A stretch of DNA of 64,000 bases from Trichobilharzia regenti (GCA_944472135.2 OX235263.1:85716721-85780720), one strand, 5' to 3'; numbered from the stretch's first letter, positions 11,252 to 25,599 are shown. Program-made: numbers and translations. The notes: generated by a model not told the origin, from the letters alone.

Positions 11252-11935
11252 ATTATTATTATTATTATTATTATTCCCTTGCGTTCCGAGTGGATGGTAC
11301 ATAAGGCTTCAACAACACATGTTCACTTTCTTCTATTTTCTGCTGGCTATCTCCACTACTGCCCATAATTTCTCATTTTTTCCTCCTCACTACTCTATCT
11401 TCTCCTTGTCACCCTCGCACTGATGATCCCATTGGGATTCAAATCGAGCGATGACCTGCATTCAGTGCGATGTCATTAGACGGCCTCCTCAACGTATGCC
11501 TGATCCATCTCCATTTTCCCCGACATATTTATTGAGCGATCAGCTTTTGCGTGTTGGTTTGATCCCAGTCAGAATTTCTTGCTGCTAACTCTTTCTAGCC
11601 AGCTGGCTATTCGATCTTCAGTATGGAGCCGGCGAATATGACAGCTGTTGATGAAAGTCTGCAGTGGCTCGCTAGAAATCCTTTTCGTGACACGCAGTAC
11701 AAGTTTCCGACTAGTATAGAATAACTGACTGACTGAGTGACTTCACATTTGTGTTGAACAGAATCCAAATCTTGTACTTCAAGCTGAGTGTGGAGGATTT
11801 CCAAGCTGGTTTGACGTTGGTTGATGAAGGTGTATCTTGCCCTTTCCACTTCTGTCTTTGACATCTTCATCCGTTCCACCTGTAAATGAATCGATGCTTC
11901 GCAGATAGGTGAAGAATGTGCTACTGACAAGAATT
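11252..11935 (-). mobile_element. RTE-type retrotransposon 3' fragment with (ATT)n tail
   Basis: The (ATT)n tail lies at 11252-11275. The minus strand encodes the C-terminal region. Segment 11460-11770 is close to identical to 9280-9600, including the TAGAATAACTGACTGACTGA stretch, which indicates two recent copies of one subfamily or a local duplication. Confidence 0.7.
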
Positions 11936-11999
11936 CATAAGTAGTATACTAATGTCTGCCATATCTTCTAGAAGAATGTTAAACAGAGAAGTCATGGAA

Positions 12000-12640
12000 A
12001 ATTCCGATTGTAGCATATAGAAAATCAAAACAAGTGATTGATTCAGCGAAGAGACTCTTTTCAACGAATTTATCATATATGTGGTTTTCAAGAAGTTATA
12101 TCCAGTGAGGGAATTGAATCATAGGTGTGAATACATGAAGTAATAATAGCATGAAATGCAATTAAAATATTTGTGATTATAATCATAGCTAAATATCAAG
12201 TGGCAAAACAAATTAATGTCATGTATATAGAATAATTCATAGGAGGGATAGAACTTGAAAAAGGATGTGCAATTATAGGATTAGTAGACAAATCGAATAA
12301 AACAAAAACGTTACGTAATATTGCGTGAAATTTAATAGCATAGAATTTATCGTTGTAAAAATGAATTGATTTAGAATGACAAGTAGAAGGAGTGAAATAA
12401 TACCGGGGACATTTCAAAGTGAGAATAGTAGTAGTAACAATTGATGTAATAAAGGGAGAGAATACAAATTGAATAGACAAAATGAAAAATGAAAAATTGG
12501 CAGAGTCAAAATATGATTGGGTATTATCATACTTTAGCATAGAGGGATTAAGACCATGAAAGTTGGAGGGGTTGAAGTGATCAGTTAAGTCGAACAGATG
12601 GGAAATAAACAACATTGTGAAAAATGTGTAAAAAGTATTA
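12000..12640 (-). mobile_element. PLE 3'-untranslated-type segment (left arm)
   Basis: Related sequence lies at 42195-42330 and, in part, at 37830-37935, both next to PLE coding fragments. The minus strand contains a GAAA/CTCTTC hammerhead-like motif near 12030-12085. The 139-codon frame here is probably not a gene. Confidence 0.45.
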
Positions 12641-12944
12641 AAAAAACTTGCAGAGAAATGATACAGAATAGGAATATTTTCAGTAAACTTTATACTACTG
12701 AGATGAGTAGGTGTATACCATATTGTGATGAGATTTCACCGCTTCAAAGTATCTAAATCATCAATTATGAGAGAAAGGTTTTGCACATACTCACATAATG
12801 TTCATAACGAGTTATTATTATTACTATTATTATTAGTAGTAGTAACAATTAGAAACACCAATCTGAAATGGAGTGATTATTTCAAGATTAGACGAATATT
12901 CATGAAACTACAATGTGTACAATGAATGTGAATCTTAAATTTGA

Positions 12945-13450
12945 TTGCGAACTTTATACACAAGTGGATATAGTGTCAATGAGTTCTGCATTTGGTTGCA
13001 TATTAGCAGATTTCTTTCTAAATACAGACTAGGAAATAATCGTTCAAATCGTCTAATGAGAAAATTCTCATTTTATTACCGATGTAGGAATGATGTGTTT
13101 ATCCTTAGTGGAAATGATTCGGATAGGTGAGCAATCATCCAGCATGGTTAAGCAAGGGACAAACATGATCTATGCATAGCTCTATTTTAGCACACCTTAT
13201 AGTTAGTTAGTGAGCATAAAGTTGATGTTAATATAGCTTTTAAATTTTTTTAATCTAATTCCTACTATAATCTTAATTTTACTTCACGAGTTCGTCTTCT
13301 ACATACAGCTGAAGCAATAGGAATCCACTTGAAGAAGCCAAACCTGTGTGTGTGTGTTCAGAATAAATTTTGTATAGCCACTTTCCTCACTTCGGCCATC
13401 GATCGCTACATGAATGTATAAACCGGACTACTTCGTATCTCGCTCCCCCA
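12945..13450 (+). mobile_element. Internally deleted PLE: RT motif remnant joined to GIY-YIG tail
   Basis: The plus strand reads LMRKFSFYYRCRNDVFILS near 13050-13115. The homologous stretch of the fragment at 36470-37045 is RKFSFYCLYMDDTYIL, so the catalytic YMDD is replaced by YRCRND. Directly after comes WLSKGQ (nuclease domain) and the C-terminal AEAIGIHLKKPNLCV near 13310-13350. Most of the RT C-terminus and the nuclease core are missing. An identical mirror lies in the right arm. Confidence 0.6.
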
Positions 13451-14261
13451 TTAAACCTTTAAAACTTATAATTGTTCAAATCATTTCATTATTTTTCTGA
13501 CTACTTCATGTTTAATTACATTTTATCACTGACCGAATCGTCTTATTTTCTTCAACAATCTGTTACGTGATCAACTTGAGCACAACTTGAGTTTATGCCT
13601 TAATTACTCTTCATTTTTCCAAAATTAAGTATTTCTCAATCCACGTGTTGCAACCATTTCTACCTTTTAACTGTTTGTATTAATTTTCTTCGTTAATTAT
13701 CACCCCACTGACACCATTATAGATAAGATTTATATTTTGATAAAGCCTCACAGTGTTATACAGTAGTATTAACTGATGACCCTTTTTCAGCACAAATTAT
13801 TACTGTTCATAATCATATCAAGTCACTCACTCACTCACTCACACATCCTTTTACTTCATTTATATACATGAGTGAAATTGATGATTAGACATTTGATTAA
13901 AAATCAATCACTGTGAGATAATGTACATTCAGAAATAATAACAATAATATGAGTGTTATCAATCAAGTACAATCAGACGGGAAGAATAAGACGAGTGTTT
14001 TTTGAATAGCCGTAATAAGTAACTTGTTAGAATGTTATAATGTACGTGAAGTGAAATAGAATTTTAAGATTATTTATAATTCTCCTCTGATTAGATCCAT
14101 CGGATCTTTTAGTCTACAGAGGTTGCTCCTACTTGAGTGAGTTTGTAGGTTTGAATGCAGCCCTAATTCCTGCTTTACTGAGTATCCTACATGAGGAGAG
14201 TCTCAGATGTCCCCTCCTTATATGGCTAAACTACTGTAGATGCCTTATATACTTTATTATT
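13451..14261 (+). mobile_element. PLE 3' untranslated region up to the dyad
   Basis: Follows the PLE C-terminus without a gene signal and includes a (CTCA)n run at 13826-13845. It ends at the centre of the palindrome, so the two PLE copies meet tail-to-tail. Confidence 0.5.
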
Positions 14262-14275
14262 TATGTTATCATTAT
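14262..14275. other. Dyad spacer of the giant palindrome
   Basis: The 14 unpaired bases between the two arms. Pairs 14261/14276, 14260/14277 and outward are complementary. Confidence 0.95.
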
Positions 14276-16543
14276 AATAATAAAGTATATAAGGCATCTA
14301 CAGTAGTTTAGCCATATAAGGAGGGGACATCTGAGACTCTCCTCATGTAGGATACTCAGTAAAGCAGGAATTAGGGCTGCATTCAAACCTACAAACTCAC
14401 TCAAGTAGGAGCAACCTCTGTAGACTAAAAGATCCGATGGATCTAATCAGAGGAGAATTATAAATAATCTTAAAATTCTATTTCACTTCACGTACATTAT
14501 AACATTCTAACAAGTTACTTATTACGGCTATTCAAAAAACACTCGTCTTATTCTTCCCGTCTGATTGTACTTGATTGATAACACTCATATTATTGTTATT
14601 ATTTCTGAATGTACATTATCTCACAGTGATTGATTTTTAATCAAATGTCTAATCATCAATTTCACTCATGTATATAAATGAAGTAAAAGGATGTGTGAGT
14701 GAGTGAGTGAGTGACTTGATATGATTATGAACAGTAATAATTTGTGCTGAAAAAGGGTCATCAGTTAATACTACTGTATAACACTGTGAGGCTTTATCAA
14801 AATATAAATCTTATCTATAATGGTGTCAGTGGGGTGATAATTAACGAAGAAAATTAATACAAACAGTTAAAAGGTAGAAATGGTTGCAACACGTGGATTG
14901 AGAAATACTTAATTTTGGAAAAATGAAGAGTAATTAAGGCATAAACTCAAGTTGTGCTCAAGTTGATCACGTAACAGATTGTTGAAGAAAATAAGACGAT
15001 TCGGTCAGTGATAAAATGTAATTAAACATGAAGTAGTCAGAAAAATAATGAAATGATTTGAACAATTATAAGTTTTAAAGGTTTAATGGGGGAGCGAGAT
15101 ACGAAGTAGTCCGGTTTATACATTCATGTAGCGATCGATGGCCGAAGTGAGGAAAGTGGCTATACAAAATTTATTCTGAACACACACACACAGGTTTGGC
15201 TTCTTCAAGTGGATTCCTATTGCTTCAGCTGTATGTAGAAGACGAACTCGTGAAGTAAAATTAAGATTATAGTAGGAATTAGATTAAAAAAATTTAAAAG
15301 CTATATTAACATCAACTTTATGCTCACTAACTAACTATAAGGTGTGCTAAAATAGAGCTATGCATAGATCATGTTTGTCCCTTGCTTAACCATGCTGGAT
15401 GATTGCTCACCTATCCGAATCATTTCCACTAAGGATAAACGCATCATTCCTACATCGGTAATAAAATGAGAATTTTCTCATTAGACGATTTGAACGATTA
15501 TTTCCTAGTCTGTATTTAGAAAGAAATCTGCTAATATGCAACCAAATGCAGAACTCATTGACACTATATCCACTTGTGTATAAAGTTCGCAATCAAATTT
15601 AAGATTCACATTCATTGTACACATTGTAGTTTCATGAATATTCGTCTAATCTTGAAATAATCACTCCATTTCAGATTGGTGTTTCTAATTGTTACTACTA
15701 CTAATAATAATAGTAATAATAATAACTCGTTATGAACATTATGTGAGTATGTGCAAAACCTTTCTCTCATAATTGATGATTTAGATACTTTGAAGCGGTG
15801 AAATCTCATCACAATATGGTATACACCTACTCATCTCAGTAGTATAAAGTTTACTGAAAATATTCCTATTCTGTATCATTTCTCTGCAAGTTTTTTTTAA
15901 TACTTTTTACACATTTTTCACAATGTTGTTTATTTCCAATCTGTTCGACTTAACTGATCACTTCAACCCCTCCAACTTTCATGGTCTTAATCACTCTATG
16001 CTAAAGTATGATAATACCCAATCATATTTTGACTCTGCCAATTTTTATTTTTCTATTCAATTTGTATTCTCTCCCTTTATTACATCAATTGTTACTACTA
16101 CTATTCTCACTTTGAAATGTCCCCGGTATTATTTCACTCCTTCTACTTGTCATTCTAAATCAATTCATTTTTACAACGATAAATTCTATGCTATTAAATT
16201 TCACGCAATATTACGTAACGTTTTTGTTTTATTCGATTTGTCTACTAATCCTATAATTGCACATCCTTTTTCAAGTTCTATCCCTCCTATGAATTATTCT
16301 ATATACATGACATTAATTTGTTTTGCCACTTGATATTTAGCTATGATTATAATCACAAATATTTTAATTGCATTTCATGCTATTATTACTTCATGTATTC
16401 ACACCTATGATTCAATTCCGTCACTGGATATAACTTCTTATATATATATATATGATAAATTCGTTGAAAGGAGTCTCTTCACTGAATCAATCACTTGTTT
16501 TAATTTTCTATATGCTACAATGGGAATTTTCCATGATTTCTCC

Positions 16544-16550
<7 letters not shown>
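14276..16550. repeat. Giant inverted duplication, right inner segment
   Basis: Reverse complement of 11982-14261. It carries the mirrored PLE remnant on the minus strand (15090-15592) and the PLE 3'-type segment on the plus strand (15920-16540). It ends where the TAAC array begins. Confidence 0.95.
15090..15592 (-). mobile_element. Internally deleted PLE, mirrored copy
   Basis: Same content as 12945-13450, with the degenerate RT box and the nuclease C-terminus. I see one clear base change between the two coding remnants (near 13097 versus 15440). Confidence 0.6.
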
Positions 16551-18995
<2,445 letters not shown>

Positions 18996-19870
18996 TTGAT
19001 TCAACACAGAACTTTGTACAAAAGTGAAACACTTAAATTTGACACTTTTTATACACTACACAATGGTAGACAAAATATAGAGAAAAAGATACTCAAGAAT
19101 AGCAAACCGAAAAAACGCGGTGGTTTATTGTGGGTGTGAAATCACAAAAAGTGAATGCATCTGTGCCACTGGGATTGGTTTTCAGCCGTATCACCAATAG
19201 TCTCAGGCCATTGGTTCTTAGAATTCCCAGCACTCCAACCAGATAGTCCGCATCTCCCTACATGACTTAAATCAACCATTAAATATATCGTGTATTAATG
19301 AGTGGTGTTGATTTGGCTACAACTGACCCTTTTCAACTTAATCTTATGTCAGCTGACATTGTTCATCGAGGAATACGGTGGCTTGGCACGCATAAAACAT
19401 ATCTCAGGCATCATCCTAGTCGAAGTACTTTCATAGTTTCATCAACTGACTTTTACTCCTTACCTAACACTCCACGCCCAACCTGAATAATACTTACCAT
19501 GTAGTACGACTTGGCACAGGAGATAAAACTCAAACATCTGTGGTTAAAGACAACTAGCCTTTTCGTATTTTCCAATTTCACTGGCCGTGGCTGCTAGCTA
19601 TGGGGGAGGACAGAGTGAACTAACGCAAAGAACACACGTCCTTTGATCAATAATCGGATATCCCTTCTACGCTAAAAATGATGTAAGTTGACAAATTTTA
19701 CACCAGTCTTCTATATCCTTGCCAAGATTTTGTCAGTGATCATTCTGTTGGGATTGATTTGACTCCCTAAATAAGTGAAATCGTTTACCACTCCACTCCA
19801 TGTCTTTATGCTACAAGTTGGTGTAATCCAGCCATTCAGCGAGTCACATGCAAAAAAAAACATTTGTGCT
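18996..19870 (-). mobile_element. RTE-b 3' end, right-arm copy
   Basis: Mirror of 7390-8228. Its 3' end abuts the tetranucleotide array, which is therefore its expanded tail. Confidence 0.7.
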
Positions 19871-19999
19871 CATGGTGTTCAGAAGACGGTGACATCTGTA
19901 TACTCTAAGTCCACAAGACTGTTTCCAATTAAGAAGTCTATTAATAAAATCGCTAAAGTCTATGAGGGTCAATTCCATTGGTACGCACTGAAATAGAGA

Positions 20000-21266
20000 C
20001 CAAGTTCTCTCTTTTCTTTCTTTCTACACGACCTACCATCTTCAAATGACAATAATTTTGTCAAATATGCTGACGACCTGACTGTATCTTTGCCTGTCAA
20101 ATGTCAAAGTGACTGCTCTAAACTAAATGGCTTCTTATCAGAAATCAGCCAGTGGTACAAGGAAAACAGTCTAACCTTAGACCCCTCCGAATGCCAAACA
20201 GTTAATTTCACCTTTAGGGACAAATCTGACCTAAACAAACTGGTTAGCACTCACGAGGTGTGCAACATAGATGGAATTGAAATAGAAACCAAGTCGGGAA
20301 CTAAATATCTTGGCGTCATTCTATCTGCTGATCTTTCCTGGTCATCTCATACCTTGATGATTTCTAAGAAAATATTCCGTCTTACTTTCTACATCAAGAA
20401 GTTAAGACATTATGAAATAACCCAACCCTTACTCTTACGTTTCGTCAATTCTTGCATCCTGCCTATTACTTTCTATTGTTCCCCTTAGTTTTTCCAGGGC
20501 TACTGAAGAAAGACTATATCTTATTTCGTAGGGTGTTAAAGATTGTCAGCAGGGTAAGCAACGTGCCACTTAACCAGCTTGTTAATATTCTGGTTGACAG
20601 CCACATGGACTCATGTGGAAAATGGGCTAAATCCATTCTATTTAACTCACAACACCCTCTTCATTCACAACTCTCCCCTTGTATCTCATCAGTCAGAACC
20701 AGAAGCCTATATAGAAAACTATATGCTCGCACTAGCAAGTAAAAAAACTCAACCATACCCTACTCAGCTCGTGTTCTGTGCGATAAATGAAGTATTAGGC
20801 GTGATACCTACAACTTATTAAATAGTCAGTAGAACAATTGGATATCGTCTTTCCAACTCATATCATTTAAAGGTACAACGTTTTCTTTCTTTCTTTTCCT
20901 TTTCTCTTTTTTTCTTTGCCTTTTTTTGTTATGTGCTGCTTTGTTCCTCTCTTCCTTACAAATTCTATTTAAAACATTCTTCTTCGTCCTTTCACACTCT
21001 GTATGTCTCGACCTTTTGTTACCGCTTACGCCAGTAAATATGCTAGTACCTACTTTTCTAACACCTTCGAACATTCTGTTCACACTTGGCTTTGTTACCA
21101 ATATGCTCATATGTTGTCGTCAAAATTAACTGAGACTACCCATAATCTATGTAGAATTTTATTTATTGTTAATGTACAAACTGGATGCAATACTGTAGTA
21201 AAATACTGAGAATTCCATTCTGTATCACAAGTACTGTTTTGGAATAAAGCAAATTATTATTATTAT
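20000..21266 (+). mobile_element. CR1/jockey-like retrotransposon 3' end, right-arm copy
   Basis: Mirror of 5954-7232 with (ATT)n at 21253-21266. The FVKYADDLTVS box is kept. The reading frame is broken near 20480, giving two pieces (20090-20488 and 20452-20742), so this copy is more decayed than the left one. Confidence 0.75.
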
Positions 21267-21829
21267 TAAACAAAAAAGTGAACTTTAAGCTCTACGTTTG
21301 TTTCATGAAGGTAAATAATATAACTACCTATTTACCCCCATATTGATGTAGTTATGTTCTCAATGTTGAACAGTTTCTTTGAGAATCTTGAATTATCTAT
21401 CCAGACAATATCTTCAGAGATGATTTTAATATGAAGTGAATTTATTTAAATCTCTAATTTGTGATAAATCTGTTTCTCCGAATGACCTAGGTTGTGATTA
21501 ATTCTTAATGAGCATTAATTAACTTGGCATGTGACACTTCTTTTGTCATATGACTTATTCTTTATTAGTTGGTCAGTTTAATCTAGGTTGATATGTCTGT
21601 CGATTATAGATTTGTCTGAGCATCAATCAGACTTCTAGGAATTCTTTATGGTGTGTCTTCTTTCCAAGATATGCACATTTCCCCGGTTGAGTTGGTAACC
21701 ATAGTTGTCAGAATGCACTGATATGAGGCTATGGATATCATCATGTCTTTTGACAGTGAGCCTGTGTTCGTGGATGAGAAAACTTCAACGTTGGCCAGTT
21801 GCAGTTTGTCTTGCAGATTTTGTATTTTT

Positions 21830-21945
21830 GTTGTGTTTTGAGGTTTCTGCAGTAATTGGATTTATTTTTCTGGGTAGGGTGGCTAGCCCCAAACTCAACG
21901 TTTCCTCTTTTCCGGGCTTCGGACCGGCTAGAAAATTGGCGAACT
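21830..21945 (-). mobile_element. SINE family 3 tail fragment, right-arm copy
   Basis: Mirror of 5283-5400. Confidence 0.5.
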
Positions 21946-21989
21946 AGTAAACTGGGCGAGAAAACAGTGACAACAGAGGTGAAAACAGG

Positions 21990-22205
21990 GCTACTTACTA
22001 TCACCTATGATATTTATAATTCTGGTAGACTGGATTTTACTGAAAACTGTGGAGAGTAAGAAGACAGGGATATGCTGAACCAATGATAATGGTCTGAACT
22101 TCGCAGATGATTTATATCTCATGTCACACAAACTCGAAAACTAACCGGAGAAAACCAACAAGCTGACAGAAGAAGCAGGAAAGACAAAACTTCAGGGGAA
22201 CACAG
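21990..22205 (+). mobile_element. RTE fragment, right-arm copy
   Basis: Mirror of 5024-5280. The RT C-terminal segment has broken frames. It ends at the SINE insertion point. Confidence 0.6.
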
Positions 22206-22416
22206 AGAAGGCCCTGGGTTCGAGCCCTGCCGGTGGGTGTGTACTGATGAAGAGTCGCAAACTAGGACGAAGCAGCTGTCTAGTACTCTCAGGATTTCCA
22301 ACGGTTCTCTAACTAATGTCAGCTCATGATGAAATCCTGTAATCAATCAAATCACTACAAACCAACACTTGAATATCAATGAGATGCTCACTGGCGACTG
22401 GCCCTATTCAGGTAGG
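22206..22416 (+). mobile_element. Sm-alpha-like SINE, right-arm copy, hammerhead box mutated
   Basis: Starts at the B box and includes CTGATGA and the helix II arms, but GAAA is replaced by GAAG, unlike the left-arm partner (4939-4984). A second unit begins and is cut off at the duplication edge. Confidence 0.7.
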
Positions 22417-22424
22417 AAACCTTG

Positions 22425-22680
22425 GTGAGATTTCGCCGACAACTGTGCCTTTCTCACCATCACTCACTGGGATATTGTTAAATCCAGTTGACGAGTCCTG
22501 TGTGGGATGAAACACATGTCATGGATTTCACTGTTAGACATCATTAACTAAATAGCGATAGATTCACCTCAAAGCATAACCTAAGCGTCCTTACGACGGA
22601 AAACCAATATGCAATCAAACATCGAGTATTTCGGTTCAATAAAATCAGTGAGTGGGAAATTCTATAGGGTGTATTAAAAA
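22425..22680 (+). mobile_element. SINE family 5 fragment
   Basis: Shares CTCACTGG, the CnACGAGTCC block, the GATTyCACTG block and the distal CGAnnATTTCGGTTCAAT-type tail with 56465-56960 and 56984-57290. The tRNA-like head is missing here. Confidence 0.5.
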
Positions 22681-22695
22681 CCATTCAATCCATCT

Positions 22696-23587
22696 ATTAT
22701 CATTATTATTCCTTTGGGTTCCGAGTGGAATATAGGCCTTTAGTAGTGTATTTTCAACTCATCTTGTTTTCTGATGTCCTCTTTAGATGGCTTCACCATT
22801 GCCCATAAGCTCTAGTCTCCTTCTCACACGACCTCCTTCATGTCATCCTGGCAGTTTCCCATTCTACTTCCATTCAGCAGTGTCACTCAGCAAGTATCCG
22901 ATCCATCTCCATTTCCCTAGACATTTTTTTTTGAGTACCAAGTTATTGATTGTTTCATCTCCAGGAATTCTTGTTGCAAATTCTTTTTGGTCATCCGATC
23001 TTCAGTATGGAACGACAGAGGTAGTTGTTGATAAAGGTCTGCAGTAGTTTGTTGGAATTGCTTTACATGATGTGCTACGTTTCCGACTCATGTAGATATA
23101 GGAGATACCTTAAAATCTGTGTTGAAAATCCAAATTTTGTTTCCCCATATAGATTGCAGCAGATTTCCAAGTCGATTTCAGAGTGGCGAAGGTCTCTCTT
23201 GCCTTTCTCATCCTGGCTTTGATATCTCACCGATGCCTCCTGTGACTGAAACGATTTTGTCTAAATAAATGAAGGAAGTGATCTATTTCAATTTTTTTTC
23301 TGCAGTTGATGATGATTAGTGTTGGTTGTTGTTGTTGGTGGTGGTGTTTTTGGTTTGACTATTTTCATCATCTCCTCCCTCTCTACATTCACTTTAACTT
23401 CTGCCATCAGTACTTCTGATGTCAACTTATTCATTTTAGCCTATAGTTTGTGTAACACTAGACTCAATTCGCCCAAAAGGTTCAATACTTCTAAAGTCCT
23501 CCTGTCGTCAGAATATACTTCTGTCTTTTTGTTTTCCACAGCCTATTGCATTGTCCAGTTCACCAAAATCAGGTATATCATCGGTAA
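22696..23587 (-). mobile_element. RTE-type retrotransposon 3' fragment
   Basis: The minus strand carries the usual C-terminal region and 3' end, with ATT units at 22696-22710. It is strongly decayed. It is arranged in tandem with the next copy. Confidence 0.65.
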
Positions 23588-23976
23588 TTATTATTATTAT
23601 TATTGTTCCCTTGGGTTCCTAGTGGAACATAGGGCTTCAACTGCACGTCTCCACTTCCTTCTGTCTTCTGCTGTATTTTTCACCTGCATCCATGTTAGTT
23701 AGTCCATACTGTTTCAACTCCTCTTCACACGATCTCCTCCATGTCACCCTTGCACTGACGACCCATTCGCCACTTCCCTTTCGGGTTCCACTCGACCAAT
23801 GGCCTGACGCGCGCATGATGTCAAACAGCGGCAGCCTTCTCATCGAGTGTCCAACCCATCTCCACTTTCTCCTGCATATTTGTTGGGCGATTCGTTCTTG
23901 CTTTGTTTGTTCCCATAATTCCTTGTTGATGATTCTTTCCGGCCATCTGATCTTCAGTATTGAGCGAAGACAGTTG

Positions 23977-24417
23977 TTAATAAAGGTCTGCAGCCTTTTG
24001 GAAATATTCTTTGTGACCCGCCCGCCAAGTTTCTGATCCGTATAGAAGAACTGACTTGACTTTGTTTGTATTGAAGATCCGAATTTTGTTGTTGATGCTG
24101 AGTGACGAAGATTTCCAGATTGATTTCAGGTTGATGAATGTGTTTCTCGCCTTCTCGATTTGACATCCTCGTCTGTTCCGACTACTTGTAGTTGAGACAA
24201 TGCTCCCTAGATAAGTGAATGAAGTAACCTCTTTCAAATCCCTCCCATTGGTGGTGATTGACGTTGGATGTTGTTGCTGTTGTTGGTTGGTTATTTTCAT
24301 AACCTCCGTCTTGTCTATGTTTACCTGGATTCCTGTCTTGGCTGCTTCTTCGACCACTTTGTCGGTTTTCGCTTGTAAGTCTTCGATTGTGTGTGACATC
24401 AAACATAAATCATCCAC
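23977..24417 (-). pseudogene. RT C-terminal fragment after the FADD box
   Basis: The frame starts DDLCLMSHTIEDLQ, which completes the catalytic FA-DD box interrupted just upstream. It continues through the NIDKTEVMKITNQQQQQ linker to SFTYLGSIVSTT and the SVLLYGSETWR motif. A 4-base insertion at about 24417-24420 separates it from the upstream RT frame. Confidence 0.75.
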
Positions 24418-24427
24418 TCGCGAAATC

Positions 24428-24767
24428 TAGGTCTTCTAGGTTCTTTACGTCGGTCGGTCCAGGATATCCCTGTCTTCTCGTTTCCCACAGTCTGACGCAT
24501 AATCCAGTCCACCACAATTAGGAATATCATTGGTGATAATAATAATAACCCTTGTCTGACTCCTGTGTTTACTCCAAACGCCTGTCTGAGTTTTCCGTTG
24601 TGGATCACTTGACATGTGCGGTTGTCGTACAGCTGTTGAATAAGGTTGATGAATATTTCGGGTACGCCATAGTATTCGAGTAATTTCCAAATTACTTCAC
24701 GATCAACGCTGTCGAAGGCCTTCTCGAAGTCTATAAAGTTGAGGTATAGGTTTGATTGCCATTCCAC
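24428..24767 (-). pseudogene. Reverse transcriptase palm fragment
   Basis: Reads YLNFIDFEKAFDSVDREVIW (first catalytic Asp region), then GVRQGLLLLSP and IFLIVVDWIMRQT (motif B region). The usual GVRQGCLLSP is altered by extra bases. The endonuclease N-terminus is missing. Downstream the frame is lost before the FADD box. Confidence 0.8.
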
Positions 24768-24974
24768 GCCTTGTTTGATGATGATGGGTAGAGTTGCAAT
24801 TTGGTCAGAACATGATTTGTCTTTCCTGAATCCAGCTTGTTCTGGTCGGAATTCTGTATCCAGTTTGTCCTTTATTCTCTTTATTTATCATTCAAATTGT
24901 GACACTTACAAAATCGTTTTGAATATAAGAAATATCTCATCTCCTACAGGCCAACTATTTGTCAGTTATCTTAT

Positions 24975-25065
24975 TTAAGAGACTGGAATCCTCTTAGAGG
25001 ATCATTAAAAACCTGATAGGAATAGATAGCTTTTGTCGTCCTAGTTTGGAAATAACTCTTCATTT
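24975..25065 (-). mobile_element. Decayed SINE/hammerhead fragment
   Basis: Weak match to the Sm-alpha-like hammerhead-to-tail segment (CGTCCTAGTTTGG and ACTCTTCAT on the plus strand). Confidence 0.45.
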
Positions 25066-25540
25066 TTAAGGCCTCTAATGATCGTTTGCTAACATGAATC
25101 GAAACCCCTTGAAACTTAAATCATGCCTTGTCTTCCAAAAAATCCAAAAATACAAAACTACAACTATATGTTTTATAAAAGCATTTAATATGTTTAGAAA
25201 TATTGATAAAATTTTAAAAACAAAAACGACGTGATCGCTTGAAAATGAGAACAAAGTCGAACTTTGAACTATAGAATTTTCTAACGAAAACAACATCTTA
25301 AGTAAACAGTAATGAAGAATGTTTAACAAAACACTTACACATATATGAAATACACATTGAGCAATTGAACTGTTTATCTTATCTGTAATCAAGAATTGTA
25401 ACTTATTTAAGATTACTTATCATTTCTGTTGTATCTGTGACGGTACTCTGGCATTTCTTTGAAGTTTATTTATGCATTCTCATGTATGCTGAATTGTCAT
25501 CTTCAGTAATATAGAACATGTGAGCGAATTTACGAATATA
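25066..25540. other. Unassigned AT-rich spacer
   Basis: No gene or repeat recognised. Confidence 0.4.
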
Positions 25541-25599
25541 TTTACGGTTGGAGTGTTGGAGGCAACAGTCTCGAAGTTGGCTGTTTGACCTTGGGCTCA

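Larger units (their letters stand above)
11982..14261. repeat. Giant inverted duplication, left inner segment
   Basis: Mirrors 14276-16550. Paired coordinates sum to 28537 throughout the inner ~1.6 kb, so that stretch has essentially no indels. Beyond about 12640 small indels appear, including one of 9 bp. Confidence 0.95.
23588..24900 (-). mobile_element. RTE-type retrotransposon, best preserved copy (RT + C-terminus)
   Basis: The (ATT)n tail is at 23588-23606. Upstream on the minus strand lie the C-terminal region (SFTYLGSIVSTT) and the RT palm. It is truncated 5' near 24900, so the endonuclease is absent. It resembles the schistosome SR2/RTE group (by recall). Confidence 0.8.

Noticed and set aside
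12196..12615. 139-codon minus-strand ORF and its 136-codon mirror at 15923-16333
   Set aside because: Low-complexity composition, no motif, lies in PLE 3'-type sequence and is conserved between arms only because the arms are duplicated.
14262..14275. Simple sequencing fold-back artefact as the whole explanation of the palindrome
   Set aside because: The outer arms differ by many substitutions, indels and large unequal inserts. An artefact limited to the inner ~1.6 kb cannot be excluded.
23319..23702. 127-codon plus-strand ORF
   Set aside because: Antisense to RTE fragments and spans the boundary between two copies.
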